NCBI GenBank assembly: GCA_015039365.1
Contig: WION01000003.1
Coordinates: 434,001 to 498,000, forward strand
From: Amanita rubescens
Taxonomy: Eukaryota; Basidiomycota; Agaricomycetes; Agaricales; Amanitaceae
Direction: 5' to 3'
Length of the DNA: 64,000 nt
Shown here one piece after another: positions 1 through 10,938 of this stretch. The notes under the pieces are model-generated. The model made no database searches, was not told the origin of the DNA, and saw nothing but the letters and a program-made list of their open reading frames with translations. How positions within the stretch are numbered: the first letter of the stretch is position 1; every line of letters begins with the position of its first letter. The position numbers and the translations under genes are program-made.

Positions 1-239
1 GTGATAATGGTATTCGCCTCCTTGTCCGGTTATATCACCGCATCACAGCAAGGCGGCTTCCCAAGACATATTTGGCGATCTATACTCCTTTTGTTCATCC
101 TTTGGCTGATTATGGTTATCGCCCTTTGGCGAGCCTGGCTACCTCAATTATATATTCCTTTGTTGCTTTGCTGGTTCCCCCTCGCAGACTGCCACCTCTC
201 CCTCCTTTTCCTCTTCCGCTAACACGAGTCAGGTCTATA
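1..239. other. left-edge flank, no gene seen
   Basis: Sequence upstream of the arrestin-like gene. It is pyrimidine-rich near 180-220, as basidiomycete 5' flanks often are. The open frames here are hydrophobic and unlike any family I know, so I call no gene. Confidence 0.5.
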
Positions 240-1928
240 ATGTCTGTCTCTATTGATATTGTCCCATTGACCGAAACAGTTGATATGTACGGCATGCCCG
301 ATACTCTGTAAGTATCCGCTGTTATCTCCCGCGCCAAACGAACTAATGCATCCTCTAGTGCCGCATATTCATTATCTGGACACATTGCAATATCAGTTAA
401 ATCGCCTTACTCTCTTTTCGATCGCAGGTCGACAGCGCGTCTGCTGCTTCAGTCACTAGAACTTACCTTTGAAGGCCAGACCGAGATGGTCACGCCCAAG
501 TTAGGGTACTCTGCTGTGCGATTGTGCTCTTTCTCGCGAGAGCTGGTTGCTGGAGAACCAGTAGAATTAAGTAACGAAGGACAGGAAGACTCTGTAGATC
601 CTTGTGCGTATGAATCCCCGCCTAGCTTGAGTCCTGCTCTGATTCATAGGCGTACAGGCGTTTGGAATGTGGTTTTCAACTTGCCCATCCCTGGCTGGCT
701 TCCAGAAACCACCACCATTGGACAGACTGATCTTGGCGTGAAATATCACCTACATGCTACTGCGAAATTTACGCTATTAAACGATCATTACGCCATGTCT
801 CCGTGGGCGTTTGCAACGTTGTGCACACCTTTCAGATCCCGGACGCGCTATGCTCAATCGCTCAAGCGAATAAATCTACGACGTTTCGTAGAACCAGCGT
901 CCGACGCGCCTTTCCGCTCCGCTACAAATAGCTATTTCATAAAGACACCAACTCCTCTACCTGGTAAGGCTAGCATACCTGCCGAAGTATTGGAAAAGAT
1001 TCAGGTCATCGTCGCCACTCCGGAGTTTGTCGACGTGCAAGCAGGATCTGTCCCTGTCATATTGCGCCTGCGCACCAATGGCCTGGAAGCTTTACATTGC
1101 AAGCGTATACAAGTAAAGGAAGTCGCAATCGATATAAACCAAAAAGAGAAATATAGGTCCGTGATTTGGTTATGTTCGCTGCACATCCCCTCATGTCGGG
1201 TCTATAACAGATCTCGTGCATCTCCTTCCTACCTTGAGGCGTATCCCGTTCCTCCTCGGAATAGACAACCCCCCATTGAACCGCTCCTTGCACCCCATCC
1301 AGTAAACAACGTATACGAGTATGGTCTTGCTACCTCTCCCGCAAACCCATTGGAGTCCACTTCTCGTGCCATCTCGCTTCTACCGCCGGGAGAATCCGGA
1401 CGACACCAATTTGGCAAAGAAAATTATGCCTTTGCAGATGACGATATGCCTAAGGATAATCCAGACTGGTATACAGTCGAGATTGCTTTGCCTTTCGTAT
1501 CCCAAATGACGACCGCTGATGCCGGGAGCTGGTGGGACGAAGCTTTTGAGTTGTTCCCCACCGTGTGGACACCGCTGTTCCATATAACGCACGAAATTAC
1601 TTTGTCAGTAACCCTATCGTACGACAACGAAGCCAACGGCAAGCGGTTTTACGATCGCCTCACTATGAGGGTACCGATTACCATGGTCCACACCCTTCCT
1701 CCTACGCCTTCTCTGAGGGAGTCAGAGCATACCTTGCCTGTCTTGCTTAACGCAGCAGCATTAAAGAACTCTTATGCTCTTCCCGCTTATTCTCAGCTTT
1801 ATGACGAAGAAGGAGAACGTAAAATCGACTATTCCATTCCTCTCCCCTTGTACGAACCGCCCAAGGCATCCACAATCCCTAACGAAGAATCTGATATAGA
1901 CACGAAGGTCGTCAAGTCTACCATATAG
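240..1928 (+). CDS. arrestin-like (alpha-arrestin) protein
   Basis: Predicted trafficking adaptor of the alpha-arrestin (ART) family, which links ubiquitin ligases to plasma-membrane cargo. Two exons, 240-307 and 359-1928, join through a 51-nt GT-AG intron to give 545 residues. The first 60 residues carry the arrestin_N beta-strand signature: LSGHIAISV, then STARLLLQSLELTFEGQTE. The middle part has GWLPETT and YHLHATAKF, typical of fungal family members. Near the C-terminus are two LPxY motifs (LPAY and LPLY), the kind of short motif that recruits Rsp5-type WW domains in this family. The frame is unbroken after the intron. The start at 240 is the first ATG that gives a sensible arrestin N-terminus. 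Which cargo it serves cannot be read from the sequence. Confidence 0.8.
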
Positions 1929-2222
1929 TCCTTTCTTGGAACTACGACACATTCTTTATCCTACTGTTCTCGAATTAATCTCGGTCGCTATGTTTATAAT
2001 ACATTATAGCAGCATAAGGTCTTGTTTTGGTCACTCTTTTTCACTATAGCATCGCTCTCATTCGTTCAGACTTTGGCATTGGTCATATCATTATCGTCTT
2101 GTATTCTACATAATATTGTACCAAAGTATATAACCAATACAAACTAGTAATTTTGACTTTAACCTCGTAAAACGTTCAAAGTCGTCACGAATCACGCTAA
2201 CCCTGTCACAGACGCTCCTTCA

Positions 2223-3959
2223 ATGTCACGGTCAGACTCTGGCGAAGGTACGCGTTCCTCGTTTATTTTCCCGCGTTCGCTCATCGTAGACCTAGATCTT
2301 GGTGGTTTTACACCAACAACGCCACATCCACAACCTAAAAGAACTACAAAATCGCAAAAGAACAGTAAACTAAATGGCCGAATCACCTCCGAGGCTGGAC
2401 CTTCCTCCAAGCCAACTAAAGCGTCTAGAAATATCGCTGCAAGAAAAACTGTCACTCGTGCGCGAAATAGGGCATCCCCAACCGATGACGATAACTCTGA
2501 CGTGCAAGAGGTAGCCCAGAAGGACCAGGTAGAGCAGATAGGACGCGGACATGGCAGACGCGGAGGATGAAGACATTCAAATGGTGGATGTTGCAAAGAG
2601 CAAGAAGGGAACAACTGATTTAGCCGCTCTCAGCCCCAGCTCCAATGGCAAGTCAGCGGCGAAGGGGAAGGGGAGGGGGAAGGTTCCCGGAGGAAGGTCG
2701 AAGAAAACGTCTCCAGGAGGAGATACTATTGATGTGGATGCTGCGCAAGGGTACGAGGAGCTGGACGATGATATAGCCGATGTGGCACAACGGGCTATCC
2801 TCGCACATGGAGGAGGAACGAGGAAGGATAGAGATAGTACTGAAATGGCCAGGCTGCGGGAGAGACTCCGTCTTGTTAGTTGTCTGGTTTTTTCTTGATG
2901 AAAGTGTTCTCATATGTGTTTCCAGACGCAGGTACAGTTACAGTCGTCGATGGAGAAACTGGAGGAGTCGCTGCGAATACGAGAAACTGAACCGGAGAAG
3001 ATGTTGAAAGCGATGGAGGAACAATATAAAGCAGAACTTGCATGTGAGTCCTGAATAACACCACCACGTTTGTTTCTGAACTACTGCATTAGCTAAGGAA
3101 GCGCTGGTAGAAGCGTTGACCTCCCAGATAGCGCAAAAAGAGACTTTGGCACAGCGCGGTAAACATTCCATCCTTCACTTGATAACACGCGAAGCTGCGG
3201 ACGAAGAGCAACGAAAGCTAGTACAAGATGTTGCCCAATTAAGGGGAGCGCTTGCTGAGAAGGATCAGGCGCTGCATGAGAAGGACAACCAGATAGCCGG
3301 GCTACGCCAAATTGGTAAGATTACCCTTAGAATAGTTTGCGATATGGTGATTGATCCGCTTCCAGAGAACGAGCTTCGATTTGAGCTAAAAGCAGAAATT
3401 GAGCGCTCGAAAGCGCTTGCGGATAAATCAATCCGTACGCCACAGGTGGCGCCTAGAAGCCGGATGGCCGGTGCGGCATTTGAGGACCCGAAGAATGCCG
3501 AAGTTATTCGTTTTTATGAAGATCTTACGAATTTGCTTGTTACAAGCATGAAGCACCAGGCGAGTCATAGACCCGGCGCCGACGAATGGATCTTGAAATG
3601 CATTTACACATACTCGGAAGACGACATGGCAACTGATGCCTTGCAGAAAAGTATGTTCTATCAACGAAAAGGTTTCATTGTATTCACGGATATCATAGGT
3701 GTTGCATTCACTTTGCGAAATACCTTTCCTAGTAAAAACGATGCTGAATTCCGATCCCAATGAACAATCAATTCACTACACGCCTGATGATCTGGACAAA
3801 GAACCACCCGACTTTGTTGATAAACTTGGTTTTTTGAACCAGCCGTTCACATTTAGCAGGCAGCAGCTATCGCTTTTCCTACGGACGTTGAATGATAATA
3901 TAAAAGAGGCGCTAGCTAGTGAGGATGAAGACGAAGATGAAGTGCAAATAATTGAATAA
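2223..3959 (+). CDS. CSM1: monopolin-type chromosome segregation protein (Csm1/Pcs1 family)
   Basis: Kinetochore or nucleolar protein of the Csm1/Pcs1 family, which clamps microtubule sites and acts in rDNA and meiotic chromosome segregation. The N-terminal third is basic, Ser/Pro-rich and disordered. A long coiled coil follows (EALVEALTSQIAQKETLAQ onward, with EKDQALHEKDNQIAGLRQ). The C-terminal globular domain shows FYEDLTNLL and the closing TPDDLDKEPPDF and FTFSRQQLSLFL. Introns are clear at about 2873-2925, 3042-3093 and 3316-3366. The first junction, at about 2500-2560, is uncertain. The intron starting near 3651 is also uncertain: splicing to 3700 keeps the expected VAFTLRN strand but then needs a one-base shift to reach the C-terminus, while splicing to about 3731 keeps the frame but loses that strand. 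Family call fairly sure, exact model not. Confidence 0.65.
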
Positions 3960-4074
3960 TAATTTCTTGCTCATATGTTTAGTGGATCTCAACGGCAATA
4001 CCCTTGTATAGCTCTCCAAACTCCGATGTACTATCTAGCTACTTTACTGATATTGGTTAAATGTATCCATAAAT

Positions 4075-6591
4075 TTAGGTGACATCTTGGTTGACAGGCT
4101 CTGCCTGGTCTGGTATAGCAGCACCTGTCCTCGCCCATATACGAAGCGAACGCTGATCTCCGACTAGTAGAGCGTTATTAATCGCCATTTCCACGTAGCC
4201 TGAATCAACGCCTCCTAAAGTAGCCCCCGCCTGAACCAGTTCATCAACTACAGCCTTATGGCCTTGACGTGCGGCCTGCGACGGTGTTCTTAGTCGCATG
4301 GTATCAGCCGAGAAGAATGGCTCACATAGTATAGGGCGGTATGCCCTAAAACATCACGCAGGTGTACTAGCGCTCCCGAACGGAGCAGGGTGTCCACGGA
4401 TCTGATATTGCCATTCAATGCAGCAACATGGAGCGGTGAACGCCCCGTAGCAGGTTCCAGGCAATTGACAAGGCCGCCTGCTATCCTACCAGACTGACCT
4501 ATTATAGGACTGGAAGAAGGATCTGCTTCAGGTCCCTCAGAAAGGGAAAACTTGAGGCTTTCTAGGTCATCCCGAGCGGCAGCAAGGTGGATCAAGAAAG
4601 GAAGCAGCACTGCTTCCGTAGTAGCTGCCTCGGCCGCAGTCCACGTCCATGGAGCTGTTACTTCCTGAGCTGCCAAGTCAGGGTGTTCTGAAGAAACCAC
4701 GATTTTTGGCCCGCTAGGGGGTGGGCGAGAAAGGCGAACAAAATGTGAGACGACGTCCTGTATTTTCTCTAGGTTGTCGTTGATTGTCGGTTGGTTAGGA
4801 GCGGTGCTAGAGGGCTTCGACAGCTCTCCACGAAGAGGGATTCCAATCAGTTCCCTGATGTCCCTGGTAGTTAGCTCAGGCTTTGATAACAAATAAGATA
4901 GTTTGGTCAGAGCACACTGCAGGCGAGTCAGGTGGACAAGTCATCGGGAAGCCCAGTGTATGCTGACCTCCGGAGTCATATCGCTGCCCGGAATAACTCC
5001 TACTTGTAAAAGGGCCCGTCCCGTCTCGTAAGCATCTGATACAGATCCCTTGACACACTGAGAAATAGCTACAACTACGACGCCTCTGTCACAGGCCTGT
5101 TTGATAGCTGCGATCAAGTCGGCGCGTCGGGGAGCATTACCTGCCCCAAACGTTTCGAGAACAACGCCACGAATGGGTGGGACGAAGAAGGCACTGACAG
5201 TTGCAGCAGTGATACCGGGGAATAAGCGTAGGGTCGCTTGAAAAACGTTCGCTAGCTGCTTGAGCGTCCGACCTATTAAACTCACCTACATGCGAACTCA
5301 TTTCTTGATTTCGTTTAGTCTATGTTAGCTATAATAAAAGTAATGACACCAACGGCGCACCCTTGTGTGCTTTGAAGCGACGGAGACTTGTCTGCCTTAT
5401 GACATCATTCCAGTTCACCACGATATCAATGCCCACTAGTAACAATGCCATTAAAATCCGGTATATTTTTACTGCTTGAATACGAACCGTTGACCAGGGG
5501 AGGAAAGTTGGGGCTGTCAAAGGCGCTGAGCGAGTAAGAGGATAGCTTGGAAACCCGATTGCCACGATAAAGTGTGTGATTGAAGTACAGGCAACATTCT
5601 ATTTGATAAGCGGAGATAGTGCACGACGCGTCGAACGTCTTACCGGGAATGATATAGTGACCTGCAATAGTGAGAGCACCCATTAGATTGTCGACAGCAT
5701 CATTGCGCAATTGCGAGAGCGGGATTTGTGCACCCGTCAGGATCTGCAAGAGACCAGCTGTTCAGATCATTCGAAGCCATTCAAAATTAGAGCATACTAC
5801 TGTCTTTCCCAAGTCCTCGAGTAAAAAGCTAAGTGCACTGGAAGTATACGACATGGTATCAGTGCCGTGCAGTACGACGAATGCGTCAAAAATTTGGTAA
5901 TTAAGCTCGATTTCAGTTGCAATACGGATCCAGTCTGAATCATTGTGATGCATTAATGCCAAGAAATGAAGGGAATGTAACAATCGCTACCAGCAATGCC
6001 AAAGTCACTGCTATCTAGCAATGGGTCCCACTGGCGTCGACTTTGGTAAGGTACATTCTCGCAAAGATCATTGCGATCCTGACCTCCAAAATAGCATAGC
6101 GAATGGACTTGCTCTGAGTTCCTCCTGGAACGGCGCTTCGAGGGGTTACAAGGCTAGGGACTTGGGCCTCATACACATTCTCCGAGATCTTGTCCCACAC
6201 AGGCTGCTTGACGTGAGTTTTTTGATTTGGTTCCAAAGTTTCTGGATAACCTATGGGTCGCGTTGATCGCACAGGCAACGTTCGGTGTGCCATCAATGAA
6301 GGGTCATCGGAATTCAGAGGAGTAGATCGGCCGCTATTGGTCCACTCCCTGAAACCTTGTACAGTCCATGCATTTGAGAACAACGAATCTTGATGTGGGT
6401 CATGAAATCTGTTTTGACTCCTCAAAGTTTCTGTCAGGAAATGTGGCTCCGGAACATAGCCCTGTTGACCAACGAGCATGCCAATGGTGCCACCTTCAGA
6501 AGCTTTAACGGAGAAGCTAGCACTGTCCGCTTGTCGTACCGGTATAAATTATGAGGACCCGCGACTCGTCAGCAGGCTGTGAAAGCTCCAT
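4075..6591 (-). CDS. L-asparaginase with C-terminal ankyrin repeats
   Basis: Type I-like L-asparaginase (asparagine to aspartate plus ammonia), of the architecture also seen in mammalian ASPG. After a short first exon (6591-6540) the joined protein reads IIYTGGTIGM, giving the first catalytic Thr. HGTDTM follows with the second catalytic Thr-Asp pair, then GAQIPL and RNDAVDNL. The middle has LRLFPGITAATV and ETFGAGNAP. After about 400 residues come ankyrin-type units (GRSPLHVAALNG, GHTALYYAARQG). About nine exons join in frame with GT-AG introns of roughly 45-75 nt, and no break was found. There is no signal peptide, so it is probably cytosolic. The gene diverges from tryptophan synthase across 161 bp. 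The start at 6591 gives MELSQPADESRVL just before the catalytic strand. Confidence 0.88.
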
Positions 6592-6752
6592 TTCGGTGGA
6601 TTTGAGGCTCTGATCGTGATGACCTTCCTTGCGGAGGTGACGGTCAAATACACGGTGAATAACCGTTTTCGTCGGAGTCATTGATCATTTCGGCACTTAC
6701 CGCGATCTCAATAATAAGTTACTATTAGCCATTCATCATCTCATCCTCCCCC
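6592..6752. promoter_or_regulatory. shared divergent promoter, asparaginase / tryptophan synthase
   Basis: Only 161 bp separate the two start codons, so both 5' UTRs and core promoters must lie here. A pyrimidine stretch (tcatcctccccc) precedes the tryptophan synthase ATG. I see no convincing TATA box. Confidence 0.5.
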
Positions 6753-9442
6753 ATGGAAGCCATCAGACAAGCGTTTCAAGCGAAACAAGCTGAGGTATCG
6801 TGGTCACATCGTAAATCTCTATAGCGAGTTAAGTCGTAAACAAGGGCGCAACAGCATTGGTGACGTTCGTCACCGCCGGCTATCCTCGAAAGGACGACAC
6901 GGTACCTGTGTTGCTTGCTCTGCAAAGGGGAGGAGCAGACATTATTGAACTTGGTATACCGTTTTCGGATCCAATCGCTGATGGACCTGTCATTCAAGAG
7001 GCAAATACAGTACGCATGTCAAATATATTCGATCGCGTATTCGTCTGATATAGATTCCAGGTTGCGCTAAGCAACAATATAAATTATGAGACCATCCTCT
7101 CGCAACTTAGAGAAGCCAGAAGTAAAGGACTTGTCATACCTGTCATTCTCATGGGTAAATGCGGAAATTTCACCTTGGGTTCGTGAATATCCCTGATAAG
7201 ATTTAAAGGTTATTACAATCCACTTCTGGCATACGGTGAAGAAAAGGCGATCCAAGATGCGCGCAATTCAGGAGCGAATGGATTTATCGTCGTGGACCTT
7301 CCGCCAGAGGAAGCTATTGCCTTCCGAGAGAAATGTGCTAAAGCCGAGTAAGAAAGCCGAAATAAACCCACACCCCCATTTGACGACCGACAGTCTTTCT
7401 TACGTGCCGCTGATCGCACCATCTACAAAATTAAGCCGTATTGAATTCCTGGCGTCGATCGCAGATACATTTATCTATCTTGTGTCAAAGGTGCCCCCAT
7501 CATCAGATTTCGTGCTTTTGTTTCTAACTTCTATTTAGATGGGCACAACGGGATCTTCTGAAGCAGTTGCTATGAATATAGCTCTGTCAGACATAGTCGC
7601 ACGAGTCAAGAAGTATGCCACTGTCCCAATCGCCGTGGGTTTTGGTGTAGCAACTCGATCCCATTTCGATACCGTCGTAAAGACGGGGGCTGAGGGTGTT
7701 GTCGTCGGCAGCCGCATCATTCGCATCACTCAGCAGTCACCCAGGGATCGATACCTGCAGGATATCGAAGCCTTCTGTCGCGAGCTAACTAAAAGAGGAG
7801 ACAATTCACCACGCTCAGCTTCTGTCAACGGCACCTCCAAACCAGTTAATCAAGATGGTCCAAAAGAGGTTCCCAGTAACCTTGTCACCGTTTTACCTCC
7901 CCGATTTGGCCAGTTTGGCGGTCAATATGTCCCGGAAGCTCTCGTTGACTGCTTATTGGAACTGGAAGAGGCTCATAAGTCTGCTATGGCAGATCCTGCT
8001 TTTCTGGAAGAGTTTCGCAGCTACTACGGTTATATTAATCGCCCATCTGGGCTTTACTTTGCTGAGAACTTGACCAGAATAGCTGGAGGTGCGAAGATCT
8101 GGTTGAAACGAGAAGACCTGTAGGTCCGGAGCGCGCTCGTCGTGACAAGCTGATAACAATCGAACTTTAGAAACCACACTGGTTCCCACAAAATTAACAA
8201 CGCCATTGGCCAAGTGAGGAGCAACAAGAACAAATTCGTTCGGGGCTGACATAACAGATAGATTCTCTTGGCTAAGCGCCTCGGCAAGAAACGAATCATC
8301 GCAGAGACCGGCGCAGGTCAACATGGCGTGGCAACTGCTACAGTTTGCGCTAAATTTGGCATGGAATGTATAATTTACATGGGAGCGGAGGATGTGAGAA
8401 GACAAGCTCTGAATGTCTTCCGGATTGAAATGCTGGGGGGAAAGGTGACATGCATGTACCTTCAGTTTTTGCATCATGGCTTACCTTTGGTCGAGGTTGT
8501 GCCAATCCATGCTGGATCGCGTACGCTGAAGGATGCTGTAAATGAAGCGTTGCGCGATTGGGTTACTAATCTAGCTACGACTCACTATCTAGTCGGTTCT
8601 GCTATTGGACCACATCCATTCCCGACCATAGTTCGGGACTTCCAAAAAATCATTGGGCAAGAGATAAAGACTCAGCTCCAGGAAGTACGCAAGAAACTTC
8701 CCGATGCCGTTGTTGCTTGTGTTGGGGGTGGAAGTAATGCCATTGGAACATTTCATGCATTTATACCAGATACGAGCGTTCGCTTGATTGGAGTCGAAGC
8801 AGCTGGCGAAGGTAAGGATATTCGCCTTTTCCACAAAACGATGTCGTCCAATATGATATCACAGGCATTGACGGCGATAGACATAGTGCCACTTTGGCAA
8901 GGGGTCAACCCGGTGTGCTCCATGGCGTCAGGACATATGTTTTGCAAGACGTGGAAGGCCAGATTGTGGAAACGCATTCAATTAGTGCTGGACTAGATTA
9001 TCCTGCTGTAGGCCCAGAACATGCTTGGCTGAAGGACTCCGGAAGAGCGGAATACGTCGTGGCGACGGATGAACAAGCTCTCCGTGGCTTCCGAATGTTG
9101 ACTCAAAGCGAAGGTATCATACCAGGTGAGCATCGTAGAAAGCGATAATTTCGCCACGTCATTTCTGATCAATTATTGAGCCCTTGAATCGTCCCATGCA
9201 ATTTGGGAAGCTGTTCGGGTGGCGGGCACCCTCTCTCCAGACCAAGACATCGTCGTCGTGAGTGTTTATGTCTACGTAACAGATCGGCGCTGCTGACAGC
9301 TCCCCTCTCCCAGTGCCTCTCTGGACGTGGCGACAAAGACGTGGAACAAATATCCGAGGTTCTACCCAAGTGGGCTGATATCCTTGATTGGCACATTTCT
9401 CCTCGTGGCAAACAAGGTTGCGGACTTCTAGAACAATCATAG
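6753..9442 (+). CDS. TRP5: bifunctional tryptophan synthase, copy 1 (intact)
   Basis: Fused alpha-beta tryptophan synthase: the alpha part cleaves indole-3-glycerol phosphate, and the PLP-dependent beta part joins indole to serine. The alpha domain shows VTFVTAGYP, then [14 protein letters not shown] holding the catalytic Glu and Asp, and VPLIAPST. The beta domain shows [22 protein letters not shown] with the PLP lysine, AETGAGQHG, the phosphate loop GGGSNA, and CLSGRGDKD near the end. About a dozen exons join in frame by GT-AG introns. Exon 1 encodes only [15 protein letters not shown] found no frame break, so this is the working copy. It diverges from asparaginase and is followed about 1.5 kb later by a second copy with the same intron positions. 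Confidence 0.92.
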
Positions 9443-10938
9443 TTGAAAAGAATGGACAAACTAGAGCTTTTCATATGTGTCAATGGAACGCGAACGAGAC
9501 TTTATGAGAAGCAAGGATGTAGACGTTTAAATATTCCTTTGCAAGCAAGGTAATTTTCGTAAAGGGACTCATTACCGTGTAGCACTAAGTTCAAACCAAT
9601 TGCTGAAGGCCAAGAACTGGTGAACCAATAGGATGTTATAATCCATTCATTCTCGCCTCTGCATGCATGCGCGAGACAACATCTAAAGTAAATTTATTCG
9701 TGTTCGATGACGTCAGACTCGGAAGGCCAACTATTGATCGAATCACTGGCATGCATCACAAATATTAATACACTTTGAACTTGGTCTTCACTTTGAAGGA
9801 GTATGTATTTCAATTCATCGTCAAGTTCTCATTCAGGATATAGCCAAAGTTTGCAAGTTTGCTGTGAGGCTGATTTTTCTAATCTCGGCCTGTGTGTGTC
9901 TCTCGTGTTCAATGTAAACTTTTGTGGCAGATTGGAGGGAAACCCCCTAGACTCATCAATGATGCTTTCGGCGGCTGAAATTACTATGTGGCTTCGGTGA
10001 GCAGGAAAAATGAAGGCTGCAGAAAACCTGAAATTGAGGCAAAACAAAAACTCCGAATCTCCGATCCCTGATGTTATATAGCGCAAGAAAGCGGTGGTCA
10101 CAACTGAGCGACGAGCGTTCCAGCAACGTTCCAGCCCCATGACCACTCGTCGTTGACCGGAACATTTGATCCTTTATTATGATATATACTACGGAGCGTT
10201 TCCGGAAAGGGAAATCCCTGAATTTGAAATTCCTAAAACTCAAGTAAACTGTAAAAGTACAAAAACATAATAATAGTACTTCTAGTTTTGGAAATTATCT
10301 CGCATGCTAATGTTCATCAGTTTAGCCCATGGCCTTCAGTGGAACGAATTCCATTGATATTTCTTCCTTCTGGACGTGCTTCCATGCTCGAGGTATCTGG
10401 TATAAGGCATCTGCAGGTATCTGGTATAAGGCATCTGCAGGTCTCTGGACGGCGAATTAAAGCGAGGCAGAGTCTCGCTCGATTGGCAGATCATTATGAT
10501 GCACCCACCGAATCCGTCAGATGATACGTACCCTCAAGTACCACAGGACCCAAGAGGACCAATTTGACGTGATACATCATTGACGGTATGTACGTTACTG
10601 TTGTGATGACATATCCATCATCACAGGGAGCATACCAGGAAAACTCGACGTGATATATCAATATTTTAATGGAGCTAGGGGCTTCCAGGAACCTCTAGGG
10701 GACGGTGAAAGGGAGTGTACATCAGAAATAACTGACTTTCAACGATAGTGCATAGAGGCAGGTTTAGTACTTACAACCACTTGCCATCGAGGTGCTACCT
10801 CGCGGGGATAATATCGGCTTCCAAGTTCCACATGATGGTTTGATATGATCGAACAGTTGTCGGTGAACTGGACGAACTTGATGTCCCATCAAGCTTTAAA
10901 AAACATCAGCAGTCAGTCAAATCGTTCTGTCTTCTCTC
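9443..10938. other. 1.5-kb spacer between the tryptophan synthase copies
   Basis: No gene that I can support. It contains the 3' flank of copy 1, a short direct tandem repeat at 10391-10438, and the 5' flank of copy 2. The spacer does not resemble the short promoter of copy 1, so copy 2 probably has different upstream control or none. Confidence 0.5.
10391..10448. repeat. 24-bp direct tandem repeat, two units plus partial
   Basis: The unit beginning aggtatctggtataaggc occurs at 10391-10414 and exactly again at 10415-10438, followed by a degraded third start. It lies in the spacer between the duplicated genes. Confidence 0.9.

Noticed and set aside
1..222. Hydrophobic 73-codon frame at the left edge
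   Set aside because: It starts on GTG at the window edge, has no family match and ends just before the arrestin gene; probably chance.
10540..10720. Similar acgtgatacatcat / acgtgatatatcaa segments suggesting a mobile element
   Set aside because: The similarity is short. There are no terminal repeats, target-site duplications or transposase remnants nearby.
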